From positions 1-64,000 of the forward strand of contig JABSTR010001649.1 of NCBI GenBank assembly GCA_013339765.2: a stretch of 64,000 nucleotides of DNA, given 5' to 3'. Shown here piece by piece: positions 12,288 through 23,387 of the stretch; position 1 is the first letter of the stretch, and each line of letters starts with the position of its first letter. The notes below the pieces were generated by a model that saw only the letters and a program-made list of their open reading frames with translations, was not told the origin of the DNA and searched no databases. The position numbers and the translations under genes are program-made. The DNA comes from Haemaphysalis longicornis (Eukaryota; Arthropoda; Arachnida; Ixodida; Ixodidae).

Positions 12288-12586
12288 GGCGCATTTGGAA
12301 TTCACCGCTTCACTAGTGAGCAGTGCGGCATTATTTGACGTGCGACGTTGTGCCCACATATTTAGGTGTAGCCGCTGCCTGAATTAATTTTTCTCTGTTT
12401 TCATTTTTATCTGTTTTGTTTACATATACAAAATAATTATTCTCTCTTGCTCAAACTTCGGAATGCATGGGTCTTAAAAAGGTTCGTATCGCTAATTGTC
12501 GAGCCTAACTAATATGCCGCAAACCATAGTGAGTACCCCTTCTTTTCCCCTATATGTAGGTGCAGCAGATATCAGAATAATTTCTG

Positions 12587-13016
12587 AGTGGGCTTGGCAG
12601 CACAGCATCGATGGGTCGCATTCACGATCCTCCGTTTTTTGTGCAGAAATTCTGTTTGTTGTGCCCTATACTCCTGGATCTCCCCTTTGGCCCTTCTACT
12701 GGAACGGATGCTGCCCATTGCTTGCATCATGGTTTTCATGGAGAGACTGCTCGCCTCCTGGCCACCTGGCGCATCCCGGACGGCGCATCGGCTCCACTGC
12801 AGCGCATCCCTCTCCCTGAAAATCAGAATCGTCCCCGGTAGCGTTATCCGGCGCTCTGTTGGCCCTTTATCGCAAGCATCCGAACCAGATCATCTGGACC
12901 ACCCTCTCCCGCGCAAAGACCCTACTTAAGGCCGACACGGAATCGCCCGCCTTTCAGTGGGCTTGACAGCACAGCATCGATGAGTCGCACTCGCGATCCT
13001 CCGTTTTTTTGTGCAG
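12587..13016 (+). repeat. CR1 element A: tandem 5' monomers
   Basis: The segment starting AGTGGGCTTGGCAGCACAGC at 12587 recurs at 12956 (AGTGGGCTTGACAGCACAGC), each copy continuing through ATCGATG, CGATCCTCCG and TTTTTTGTGCAG. The unit is about 369 bp, the second copy leading straight into the ORF1 region. Element B has the same arrangement with a different unit, also starting AGTGGGC. Repeated 5' units that carry promoter activity are known from some other LINEs, and the same role is an inference here. Confidence 0.7.
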
Positions 13017-13850
13017 GTAACCAACTTTTAGCATTTTTGCTAAGCGTACTAGTCGTCGTTCTCTGTGCTGCCGGGCCAACAGTGTTTTCTTGACAGTGTG
13101 TGTTTGCTGCTTTATGACGTTTAAGTTTCTTCTCTTGCTTGCCGGTGGCGTGGAGTCAAACCCCGGGCCTTCGAATCCTGTCCCTCTCCCTCCCGACGTG
13201 GTCAGCGCATTGAAAGACCTGCAGTCAGGGCAGAATGGTAAGCTCGAGCAACTCCGGTCGATTCGCACAACATTGGCAAACCACGAAAAAGCATTTGATG
13301 ACCTGAAAGCTGGAGTAGAAAAATCAAAACAGAGTGAGCTTTAATTGCAACCGTTAAAACACAAATTCGAGCCGTTTGGTCGACAACGCAGCGTGCGTTT
13401 CCCAGATGACGCTGGAAATAGGTCAAGGTGTGGCGACCTGATCGTTTACGGCTTAAAGGACGCAAAACAAGAAACTTGGCAGGCATCCGAAAAGCTTGTC
13501 CTTAACGTTTGCGCCGAACATCTTAGACTTCACCATACCGCCGCGTAATATCGAACGTGCCCACAGGAGGTTCCTTTCGCCAGGACCGGCCCCGTCCGGT
13601 AATCGTTAAATTCTCGCACTTCAAAGACGAACACAGTATCCTCTCGTTGCGTAGTCAACGTAAAGAAACCGATTACAGCATAGCGGAAGACTTCTCCCCG
13701 AAAGTTCGTATTGCTCGAAGGAACCTGATCGAATTTGGAAAGGCTCGCAATATGCAGTTTAAACTTATATTCAGCAAACTTACTTGTGATGGCAAAATCT
13801 TCGTTTTTCATCTGACTTCCGAACCTGTTACCGAACTGACCCCATAACAA
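13017..13850 (+). pseudogene. CR1 element A: ORF1 remnant with 2A-like motif
   Basis: An ATG at 13114 opens a hydrophobic stretch (MTFKFLLLLAGG) followed at 13147-13170 by GVESNPGP, matching the 2A-like consensus except that its first Asp is Gly. After it comes a helical, charged region typical of LINE ORF1 coiled coils. The frame breaks at 13342-13344; related sequence continues in other frames through 13548 and 13557-13847. It is the 5' end of an old CR1-type element whose later parts lie at 13985-15226 and 19331-20888. Confidence 0.65.
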
Positions 13851-13984
13851 CAAGATAAACCTAGAAAGTCCTCTTCTCAACCCAGTCATTCCCCCCTATC
13901 ATTCCTGTTTACTAACATAAGTAGCCTAATTCCACAGCGTGATTCCTTATGTGACCTATAGAAGTCATCTTCCTGTAACATCAT

Positions 13985-15226
13985 ACTTACAGAAACTTGG
14001 TTAAACCCGTCGATACCTTATACTGAAGTGCTTCCCCCGCTCAAAGATTTTGACATATTTGGTAAGTATAGAACCAGTAATGTGCGCGGTGATGGCATGC
14101 TAATAGCAGCTAATAGACAGTTACAATGCAGCGCAGTTAACTTAGCAACAGCACTTGAAACGGTCTGGATTTGTTACAACGCCTGTTTTCCTCCCGTACT
14201 GATTGGTCTGTGCTACCGCCCTCGTAACAGCGACAGCTCTTTTGCGGCTTCGTTTCATGAAGCCTTGTTCGCAATCAAAGCTACTTAACAGAACGCCATC
14301 ATTTTATTTTTTGGCAATTTCCATTTTCCTACTATCGACTGGTCAAACCTCGCCCCTGCGTTATTATCCAGTGACGTTGCATCTCACTTTCTTACACGTC
14401 TTACTTTCGGGTTGTCCCAAATCATCACGAATCCCACGCGAACTACTGATCAATCAGCCAACATTCTCGATTTATTCCTTACCACAGATCCTGATCGCTT
14501 TTCACCTCTGTGTTATCTCCTAGGGCTTAGTGATCACGCAATCTTACACGCAACCTTTTAGTGCAGTCATCACATACCCAAAAATAAAAAGAAAATCATT
14601 ACCCTTTACAACTTCGTCAATAGTTTTTCCAGCCGCTCTGTCGAATCTAACTGGGAAATATTTAGGAATGATCTGCACCACCTATTCAAACTTTAGATAC
14701 CAACTACCACCATAACCGAGCGTCTTCGCTCTCCTTGGTTTAACGTCGCTTTAAAACGCATGAATAACAAAAAAACGCCTGTTTTGCTGTGCAAAATCTA
14801 CTTGGTTGTATTCTTCCCAGCAAAAATAGTACGCTGCTTATAGAGAATATGACACACTAATTGCCGAAACTAAACGCAAGTTCTACTCTGACACATTGCC
14901 TACAATGCTACAAACTGACCCTAAACGATTTGGGAAGACCACAAACCCAGACCAATCTAACCTTATCTCTTTTCTGGACCGCACCGGGTGCGCTATCCCC
15001 GATGCAAGGGTAGCCGATATCTTAAACATTGCTTTCTGTTCGGTATTTACTAGCGAGCCTGCCAACGATCTTCCTGATATGCCAATTTTTTTACATCCTT
15101 ACGACCCTAGCATTACTTTCAACACTACTCTCATTGTTAAGGTTATACACTCATTCAGTAATTCTTCCTCTACTTGAATCGGTAATTCCAATCGGTAATT
15201 CCATTCAGTAATTCTTCCTCTACTGG
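13985..15226 (+). pseudogene. CR1 element A: endonuclease remnant and start of ORF2
   Basis: TETWLNPSIPYTEVLP at the start is the N-terminal signature of an APE-type LINE endonuclease (the Thr-Glu-Thr-Trp block). Later short frames keep PPVLIGLCYRP and, after a shift, LSDHAILHATF, the usual Ser-Asp-His ending of the nuclease. Several frameshifts and stops separate them. Sequence up to 15177 matches the linker before the reverse transcriptase. The element is then interrupted at about 15226 by element B and resumes at 19331. Confidence 0.65.
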
Positions 15227-15532
15227 AGTGGGCACGGCGAGGCTGCACTGGGCAAGATGTTCACCGCACCTCCCATTTTATTGCTGCAGGCCCTTTTGCT
15301 GCCGTTCGCCGGATTTATTCCATCACCAGTACCAGACGTTTACTCGGATGGACAAGCTTCAACATGCTTCGACCCTGTTTGCGCACCAACATGCACCGCT
15401 TCCTATGCGGTTCCTGCGCCTGCGCCTGCGCTGGTGCGCATCAAAGGACTGACGTCATCACCCTGGACAACTATAAAATCAACACTGCACGACGGATCAG
15501 CTAGTGGGCACGGCGAGGCTGCACTGGGCAAG
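15227..15532 (+). repeat. CR1 element B: tandem 5' monomer, in frame with ORF1
   Basis: The block AGTGGGCACGGCGAGGCTGC through ATTTTATTGCTGCAGG occurs at 15227 and again at 15503, a 276-bp unit. Because 276 is a multiple of three and no stop intervenes, the ATG of the first monomer (15257) reads through the second monomer's ATG (15533) into ORF1, so the start MFTAPPILLLQ appears twice in one frame. The second ATG is the likely natural ORF1 start in a single-unit element. Confidence 0.8.
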
Positions 15533-16303
15533 ATGTTCACCGCACCTCCCATTTTATTGCTGCAGGTTAGTTGTTCTTATTCGTACCGATCTGATGAAAG
15601 ATGTCTTCTTATTGTGCCGTGCCCACGGACGATAGTGTTCATTCTAAGTGATTGTTTTCATTCATGTAAGCTGTTGTTGTGTGGAGACATCGAGGAAAAT
15701 CCAGGACCTTCAGTTGAAGAGATGTTTGATTCACTTATTAAAGGCCAACAAGCTATCCGAAATGATTTGTTAGAAGTAAAAGAAAGAGTTGAGCAAACTG
15801 AACAAATGGTGAAGTCTCTGGGAGGGCGGTTAGGCCACTTGGAGAATGAAGCAAAAGAAATGGCTACGAGAATGGATTCCTTTGATGGTGTTCGAGAAAT
15901 TGTCACGAGTTTGCAGGACACAATACGCCTACAACAGGCGAAGATAGTTGAGCTTGAAGACAAGGGGAGGCGAAATAATTTGGTTGTATTTGGCGTAGAC
16001 GAGGCATCGGGGGAAACCGAACTGGACTTAAGACGAGTGGTTATCGATCATATTTTTAAGGAAACCCTAGAAGTAACTTGTACCTCAGTAGACAGAATTC
16101 ACAGAATAGGCAAGTCTTCTTCAAATCGCCCAGTGATTCTTCATTTCAGTAATTTTCTAGAAAAGCAAGCCGTAATGATGAATGCAAAAAAACTGAAGGG
16201 TACGCCAGTCTTCATTCAAAATGATTATTCGCAAGAAACTCTGAGAAAAAGACGATCGCTCTGGCAAAGTGCCAAAACTGAAAAAGATAAGGGAAGAAGG
16301 TAG
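15533..16303 (+). CDS. CR1 element B: ORF1 protein with 2A-like signal
   Basis: From the ATG at 15533 the protein begins with a hydrophobic, signal-like stretch, then GDIEENPGP at 15683-15709, an exact match to the 2A-like ribosome-skipping motif (break expected between the last Gly and Pro). A long coiled coil follows (Glu/Lys/Leu-rich, roughly 15720-15980), then RNLVVFGV..., the RNA-recognition-like part of LINE ORF1 proteins, and a basic C-terminal region. The frame stops at 16303, but the natural C-terminus seems to continue to about 16419 in another frame (DKLYVDKRLYAWDD), so one small indel has shortened it. ORF1 proteins bind the element's RNA. 2A-like sequences are described in some APE-type LINEs, including CR1 relatives. 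Confidence 0.8.
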   Translation: MFTAPPILLLQVSCSYSYRSDERCLLIVPCPRTIVFILSDCFHSCKLLLCGDIEENPGPSVEEMFDSLIKGQQAIRNDLLEVKERVEQTEQMVKSLGGRLGHLENEAKEMATRMDSFDGVREIVTSLQDTIRLQQAKIVELEDKGRRNNLVVFGVDEASGETELDLRRVVIDHIFKETLEVTCTSVDRIHRIGKSSSNRPVILHFSNFLEKQAVMMNAKKLKGTPVFIQNDYSQETLRKRRSLWQSAKTEKDKGRR

Positions 16304-16429
16304 CGCTTGCGCACGACAAACTTTATGTTGACAAGAGGCTGTACGCATGGGACGATGCCACGAACCGGCGCGTTCCAGTCGAGGCAAATGATCGTGAATC
16401 GGCACCAGCTAACATATAGCCACTCCTTC

Positions 16430-17070
16430 GCCCTCTCGATGAACTCGTTATTATCTCGTTTAATGCAAGAAGCATTGTAAATAAAAGTGACAGTTTAGAA
16501 CTGCTTCTTTTGAATTATGACCCCCATCTAGTGGTAATTACCGAAACCTGGCTGAGTGACAGGATCAGTGACAGCGAGGTCGTTCCACATGGTTATCAGA
16601 TATATAGGCGTGATCGTGGCACTCGTGGTGGGGGCGTTGCCGTTATAGCAAAAAATAATATCGAGATCTCGGTTCTGCCTGTTATTCCAAACCATGAAAT
16701 CTTGTTTTTAGACATATCTGTTTGCGGCCTCAAATTCTTGCTTTGTGCGGCTTATCGAGCACCTGATGCAACTGACTCGTTTCTTTGCGAATTGTACGAT
16801 TCCTTCTGCCCCACAGTGGGCGCGCGGTTATTGTACGGGTGATTTTAATCTGCCAAGTCTTGACTGGAATCGCCCTGCTTATGGAGTGAGCAACTCTTGT
16901 GATAGTATCTTAGACATGATGTTGGCTATGAATTTGAATCAGCTAGTTGTTGAACCTACCCGTCTTCATGCCATTTTAGATTTGTTTTTTGTTAGCGAAG
17001 GATTTTCTAGTGGCATAGTAAAGTAGATCCTGGTATTTCCGACCACCGGCTCATCTCGTTTTGTTGGTCT
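16430..17070 (+). pseudogene. CR1 element B: APE-type endonuclease part of ORF2
   Basis: The translation from 16430 shows VIISFNARSIVNK, then VVITETWLSD, RGGGVAVI, CAAYRAPDA and, after one frameshift near 16790, GDFNLPSLDWN, followed by EPTRLHAILDLFF. This is the ordered set of APE endonuclease motifs. At least one indel breaks the frame. The nuclease would nick the target DNA for reverse transcription. Confidence 0.8.
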
Positions 17071-17527
17071 TCTATCGAGCATGGCAGTGTCGAGGACCAT
17101 CCAGTCAAACATGTCAAAATTTTGACCGCGCTGATGACGCTTCTATCATTGATCATTTAGAGTTGCAATTTGATTACCAGATGAACAATGATGTGCACAG
17201 GTTGTGGATGCATTTCAAGGAAACAGTAAAATACTGCATTGAGCATTTTGTACCATTCAAAAGGTTAGAAGTAAAGATACAATGAATGGATTACCCGAGA
17301 TATAATTCAGACCAAGCGCAAAATAAAACGTCTTAGGAGAAAGAGGAGTCCAAGTGAGCAACATCTGCAAAGCCTCAAGCAGTCGTTGGAATGTAAGGTG
17401 AAATCAGCCAAGGCTCATTATTTTAACGTATCACTTCCTGAGTTTATCAAAAACGACCCTTCCAAGTTCTGGCGCTTTCTGGTGAAAAAAAACATTCCTG
17501 AATGAAATAGCTGTAAATGGTAAAATT

Positions 17528-19047
17528 GTGACCGATTTTAAGGAAATAGCCCAATCATTCAATCACTACTTTCAATCAGTTTTTTCACCAGGTGGCGTGA
17601 TTCCAAAACGCCTAACACGTGATTCAAGTATACCTGTTATATCGGATCTTGGAGTTCTGGCAATGTTACGTAAGCTCGATTCGAGAAAAAGCCCCGGCCC
17701 CGATTGTCTTCCAAATGGATTCTTAAAACGGTATGCTGACCAGTTATCAGTATTCTTAACTAGGATTTTTCAGACCTCCCTGGCATCGGGTGAAGTCCCG
17801 TACGATTTTCTGGTTGCTAGGGTGAAACCACTCTTTAAAAGTGGAGATAAACTTGCAATCTCGAACTACAGACCCATTTCTATTACAAGTAGCTGCTGTA
17901 AAATGTTAGAACATGTTATTGCGGGATTCATTCATGAATTTCTTGCTGAAAGAAACATTTTGTCGCCTTATCAGCATGGCTTTAGGAAAAAATGTCTACT
18001 GTTACGCAATTGGTCACAACAGTGCATCACTTCTCTGCAGCTTTGGATGAGTCCGGACAAGTCGATGTGGTGTTCCTAGATTTTAGTAAGGCCTTTGACA
18101 AAGTGCCGCATGATAAGCTTTTGTATAAACTTGAATTCATTGGCCTTCCCGATTGTATTTTGAACTGGATTAGAGCTTATTTATCAAACAGAAAACAGTA
18201 TGTTGATATTAATGGTTGTTTCTCTCATTCTCTTGCTGTCACGTCTGGTGTACCCCAGGGCAGTGTACTGGGGCCACTGTTGTTCCTTCTTTATATAAAT
18301 GATTTGGTGTCTGTAATTCCTGAAGCGGTCTCTGTTAGGCTGTTTGCCGACGATTGTATTGTTTTTAGAGAAATTCGATCACCTGACGACTGTGTTGTGT
18401 TGCAAGAATCCCTAGTACAAATAGAGAGGTGGTGTGAGGAGTGGGGAATGATGCTTAATGCCGCAAAATGTGCTTTTTTAAGAATAACACGAAAAAAAGT
18501 TTTCTTTCGTTCTCAGTATTTTCTCCAGAACACTGCAATCACAGACGTTGCAGAGTATAAATACCTCGGCATCACTCTAAACTCTACTTTAACTTGGTCG
18601 TCCCATGTATCACGCATTTGTTCAGCTGCATTTACGAAGTTGTGTTTTTTGAGGCGCAAATTAAGACATGCCCCAAGTCACGTCAAGCTTTTAGCCTACA
18701 ATACTTTTGTTAGAGCCAAACTGGAATATGCCTCCGTGGTTTGGGATCCGCCCCTTAAAAAGGATATTTACATGCTAGAGCTCGTCCAAAGAAAAGCAGT
18801 ACGGTTTATTTTTTGCAAATATGGGCGTTACGAATCTCCTTCGAAGCTCATGTCTGACAATGGCATTCAATCCCTAGAATCTCGAAGACGCTTGGCCCGG
18901 TTATCATTCTTGCACAATATTGTTACTTCTAAAGTGCAAATAACTCCATCGACTTTAGTTCAACCCTTAAGCACAAGAAGGACACGACACACGCATACTC
19001 AATCCCTTCAGCCTATTTTCGCAAAAAACAAACCAGTTCAAGCTTAG
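17528..19047 (+). pseudogene. CR1 element B: reverse transcriptase part of ORF2
   Basis: Two long frames cover the domain: 17528-18079 (RKSPGPDCLPNGFLKRY, NYRPISITSSCCKMLE, QHGFRKK) and 17992-19047 (LDFSKAFDKVPH, SGVPQGSVLGPLLFLLY, the catalytic FADD at 18343-18354, and a C-terminal region with YLGITLNSTLTW). They overlap in different frames, so a single small indel near 17990 separates them. Motif order and the GVPQGS / FADD form fit the CR1/Jockey group. It is the best preserved retroelement enzyme in the window but is not intact. Confidence 0.88.
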
Positions 19048-19330
19048 TTTTTTTCCCCGTACCATTTCTGAATGGAATGCGCTTCCGGAAACAGTTGTTC
19101 AGGCCAGAAATTTTTCCGAAGCGCTCCATGCGAGTATTTGTCACTGAGTATGTGCATTGTACGGTGTGGCATGCCTTTACCGATGTGCCTTATTTTTTTG
19201 TTTGTTGGTTTTCTTACTTAAAAAAAATTGTTTGATCCTTGTATAAATGATTGTGTATTGCCAGCTGCCCCTCCTGCTTGGGCCAGAAAATCTGGCTTGC
19301 AGTATCCGCAATAAACAATAAATAAATAAA
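19048..19330 (+). other. CR1 element B: 3' end and AATAAA-type tail
   Basis: After the reverse transcriptase frame the sequence runs to a short AT-rich tail, AATAAACAATAAATAAATAAA, ending about 19330. Immediately beyond it reading resumes in the reverse transcriptase of element A, so this is the 3' junction of the insertion. Next to the 5' junction the 22-base string ATTCAGTAATTCTTCCTCTACT occurs twice (near 15153 and 15203), possibly a scar of the insertion. Confidence 0.75.
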
Positions 19331-20855
19331 TCGATGGTATTAATGCTAAAGTGCCCACAAACACTAAATATCCATCGTCAAGTATCCTGTGTGTCATATT
19401 TCAACAGTAATTGGACAGGGGAATTGTTCCATTAGACTGGTTAATTGGCAAAATTCCTCCTATCTTCAAAAAAGGAAACAGGTCATCCCCCCTTCATTAA
19501 TGTCCAATCTCTATCACGTGTGTATGATCGAAAATCATGGAATATATTATAGGCTCCCATGTTGCTAATTTTCTATCGTCGTCAAACTTTATTAATCCCA
19601 ACCATCAAGGTTTCCGCAAAGGCCTATTTTGCGGCACTCAACTTGCTCTATTCCTTCACGGCCTGCATTCGCATCTTGACCGCAACATACCAACTGACCC
19701 CCTTTTGTTAGATTTCGAGAAAGCTTTCGATAAAGTTCCCCATTCTCGAATAATATTTCAGCTATCTCGTCTGAAGATACATCCATCCTCGTTAAACTGG
19801 ATTCACTGTTTTCTTACACATCGTCAACAGTTTGTGTAGGCCAACTTACACTCGTCCGCCCTGTCCCCAGTTCCCTCGGGTGTCCCCCAAGGCACCGTGC
19901 TTGGGCCCCTCCTTTTTTAGTGTATATTAATGACCTGCCTGACGTTGTCTCTTGTAATATCCGCCTCTTCGCGGATGATTGTCTTGTATACCGGTCAATG
20001 GTCGACTCTTCAGATGAGACTGCCCTTCAACACAATCTTCTTGCTGTTTAAGAGTGGTGCAGGCAATGGCTCATATCAATTATCGTCAGTGGAGCATCTT
20101 TGATCTCTTTTTACCGTCGTTCTAATTATGCACCCCACTCGTATTACCTCAGCAATACTGCGGTACCCTCCTGTACGTCAGTCAAGTACTTAGGCATCCA
20201 CATCAGTCACGATTTAATTTGGTCCAGCCATATCAGTCATATTACTAATGCAGCAAAATCGTCTCCTCCTTTAGTTACTTCGCAACCTTTCCTTGCACCA
20301 TCGTCTGTTAAACTACTTGCATACAAAACACTCGTTCTTTCCAAACTCGATTACGGCAACGCCATCTAAGAACGCACCAAGCCAACCTCTGTAATGCCCT
20401 TGAATCCGTTCAAACCATCCTTTCAGATTATTCCTATCACTCAAGCATCTCGGCATTAAAATCGCAACTTCTCCTCCCTCCTCTCACCTCCCGTCGACAC
20501 ATAGCACGCCTGTCTCTTTATCACCGGTTCTTTTATACCTTGCCCCAAAACAATCAGTTCATCCTACCCCCTCCTAAACATCGCGCCACAGCCATCGTAA
20601 CGCTGTTTTACCCACCGCGCGCTCACACTACAACTTTTCAACGTTCATTTTTTGTTCATACCGCGCATGACTGGAACAATCTTCCTGCCGACATCGCCGT
20701 TATTACTGATAGCACTCGTTTTAGGTCTGCGATACAAGATTTGTGTCATGACGTGTAACACTTATTGTTTACATCATTGCACTGTATTTTGCCTGCCTAT
20801 TTTTCTACCCACCCCTCATGTAATGCCCCAAAAGGGCCCTTGAGGAACAAACAAA

Positions 20856-20886
<31 letters not shown>

Positions 20887-20888
20887 AT
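19331..20888 (+). pseudogene. CR1 element A: reverse transcriptase remnant and AAAT tail
   Basis: Reading resumes with IDGINAKVPT, the continuation of the SxGxDGI block cut at 15226. The frame at 19537-19839 holds NHQGFRKG and LDFEKAFDKVPHSR; a shifted frame then holds PSGVPQGTVLGPLLF and LFADD (FADD at 19968-19979); 20100-20369 holds YLGIHISHDLIWSSH. Many stops and shifts make it non-functional. It ends with TGAGGAACAAACAAAT and an AAAT microsatellite (about 20850-20888), inside which Gypsy element A is inserted. Confidence 0.82.
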
Positions 20889-21086
20889 TTTAGCGAAGAC
20901 TACGGGACATTCCCTGACAGCGCCATTGCCGTGCATTATCGTGGATCATCACTGCCGTGCTTTTGACACACCTTATCTATGATCATTACAAAGGAGCTTG
21001 TGAAGAATAGGTTCCGTTGGCTCGGCATCACCCTTGTCTTCTGACTGCTTTGTCGGTGTTCATGAGCACCAATAAACCCCTTAACA
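20889..21086 (+). mobile_element. Gypsy element A: 5' LTR
   Basis: About 198 bp beginning T(G/T)TAGCRAAGACTACGGG and ending AATAAACCCCTTAACA. The same sequence opens the 3' copy at 26011. It contains an AATAAA signal near its end. The following ATTTGGTGGAGAGTGCGG is in the place of the primer-binding site, but I cannot assign the tRNA. The LTR sits within the AAAT tail of CR1 element A. Confidence 0.8.
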
Positions 21087-21216
21087 ATTTGGTGGAGAGT
21101 GCGGAGCCCTTGTCCCCACCCTGGAACTTCGCAGTCGGACCATCCCTACGGTCATGCCTGACCCGCCCGTGCTTCCTCCGGCCCCAACCATCATCTGTTC
21201 TGGCGTGACCCGGCAA

Positions 21217-21900
21217 CGGGATCCTGCAAGTTCAGCGGAGCGGAAGACCAGGATGTAGAGGACTGGTTGTCGGCGTACGAACGCATGAGCATGTACAACA
21301 GGGGGGCTGATGTGATGAAATTCAACAACGTGGGCTTCTACTTAACTTTACTCGCCGAGACGTGGTTTAATAACAACGTCGCGGGCATCGACACCTCGTC
21401 CGAGTTCAAGACGCGTTTCTTGAGAGCTTTTGGCCGTCCCGCCGTGCGCAAACTGCTCGCAGAGCAAAGCTTGCGCACCCGTGCGCAGAAAACTGGTGAA
21501 ACTTTTACCAGTTACATCGAGGACGTTCTGGACCTATGCAGGCGTGTCGATCCATCCATGGCCGAAGCTGATGAAATCAAGCACGTTATGAAAGGTATAG
21601 ACGAGGTGCCTTTCAGATGCTCTTGGCGAGGGACCCACGTTCAATTGCTGACGTAGTAAACCTCTGCCAGAGTTTCGACGAGCTTCGGAGGCAGCGAAGC
21701 CTCACGCGGCGGCCGTCAGCTCCTGACGACATTTTAGCAAGTTTGATTGGTGGCCCCGAAAGGTCTTCCTTGTTATCGAGCATAAAAAACTTGTCCGTGA
21801 GGAAGTCGCTCGTCAGCTTTCTCTGCTGCCTTGCGTTGCCGAGACTCCATCCCCTGTTGTGCCTAAACTCAGGAGTGTGATTCAGGAGCAAGTAGCTGAA
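21217..21900 (+). pseudogene. Gypsy element A: gag remnant
   Basis: The translation reads KFSGAEDQDVEDWLSAYE and continues with a capsid-like helical region (WFNNNVAGIDTSSEFKTRF, LRTRAQKTGETFTSYIEDVL) to a shift near 21610; a second frame continues MLLARDPRSIADVVNLCQ to about 21880. This is the retrotransposon-gag family pattern for metaviruses of invertebrates. A downstream zinc knuckle is not clearly preserved. The frameshift and later stops make it inactive. Confidence 0.75.
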
Positions 21901-22458
21901 GCCCTGCCGCGTACTGCCGTTGTGGATCCTCATCACATGACTGCCTTAACCGCGCCGATGACGTATGCAGAAACTGCGGCCCGGTTGCCCCCGTCGCCGA
22001 TTATGACGTGTGCTGACATCATGGGAGTCCCTTCACGTCAGGCCGCACCATCTTATCAGCGCCCGGTACCACCGATGACCCCATTTCCTCCAGTTCGGCG
22101 TCCTTCCGAGTTTAGCAATGGCTGCCGAACGTAGGACAACCACCCAATTTGTTTCCTTTGCCGTTATGCCAGGCGTGTCGCGAAATATTGCCGCTGCATA
22201 CCGCCAGCCACTGCTCTTCTCCGACCGCCGACTTATAGTTTGTCCAACCAGCCGCCTGTCCCCCACGCTTCTCCGATGGATATCACATCAGTCCCTCACC
22301 TGCTCACCATCGCGCTTCTGAGAATCGTCGCTTGTCGTCTCCGATTCGCCGCTTTATTTCTCCGATGCGTCGCGGCAATCCGCTTCCGAAGAAGGAAACT
22401 AGAAACCGCAGTTCCCGAGGCAAGAACTGCGTTGCGGTGGAACTCTTCAAGGCCTCGT

Positions 22459-23372
22459 TTTTCTCCCCTGAATGGCATTGGCGTATTAGGAGAAGGCAGA
22501 CCAACACAGGCGTTAGTCGATACAGGCGCTGCTGTGTCAGTCATTAGTGAAGACTTTTGTCGGATGATCAGAAAAGTGATGACGCCGTTAGGTGGCTTCT
22601 CGCTGCGTACTGCGAGCGCGCAACACGTTCAAGCCTTGGCGGCGTGCGGCTCACAGCTCGTGTCACCATCCAAGGCCTCTGGTACATAATAGAACTTATC
22701 GTGCTGTCTTCATGTTCCCATTACGTTATTCTGGGCTGGGACTTCCTCGATCGCCACAATACCGTCATTGACTTTGCGAGTGCGGAGGTTGATTTCACTT
22801 CACAATGTGACGTGTACAGTGACAATGCGAACGCCGCTTAAGTTGTCGTCAGCGAGGACACTACCATTCCGCCGCAGTGCTCTGTTTCTGTGCCTCTAGG
22901 CTGTGCCTCTTATACTGACGCCACTGTGCTCTTTACGCCATCTGTGCTCTTCAACCGCCGCAGGCGTCTTCCGCTGCCGTCCGCTCTCTTATCGACCCGT
23001 GGTGGTTCTAGCCGCATGCTGGTTACAAATTTGTACTCCCATCCGTTATCTTTGCTGCAAGGTGAAACGCTCGGCTGGATTGAACCTGTCGATCAGAATG
23101 CCGGAGTTGATGTGTCCGATGAGCCACCTCACCTTGATATTCTGGAGTTGAGCCCAGTGTCTGCAGAAGACGGATCTAACTGTGACGTATTTAGTAAGCC
23201 CATCTACAACGACCTCTCCCCACCTCAACGAGCTAAGCTGCTGGCACTTCAACAATTTCGATCGTCTTTTGACTGCGTGAAAACCTCGCTCAGCCGAACA
23301 TCAGCAGTGGAACACACCATAGACACTGGCTCGCACCCACCGCTACGACAACGACCCTATCGTGTTTCTTAG
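22459..23372 (+). pseudogene. Gypsy element A: aspartic protease and linker
   Basis: ALVDTGAAVSVISEDF contains the retropepsin active site (Asp-Thr-Gly at 22519-22527). In a second frame (to about 22841) HYVILGWDFLDRHN is the C-terminal protease motif. A third frame, 22890-23372, carries the linker toward the reverse transcriptase, ending in TIDTGSHPPLRQRPYRVS then a stop. Three frames are needed to follow one domain, so the gene is broken. Confidence 0.78.
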
Positions 23373-23387
23373 GAAGAGCGTCGCATT

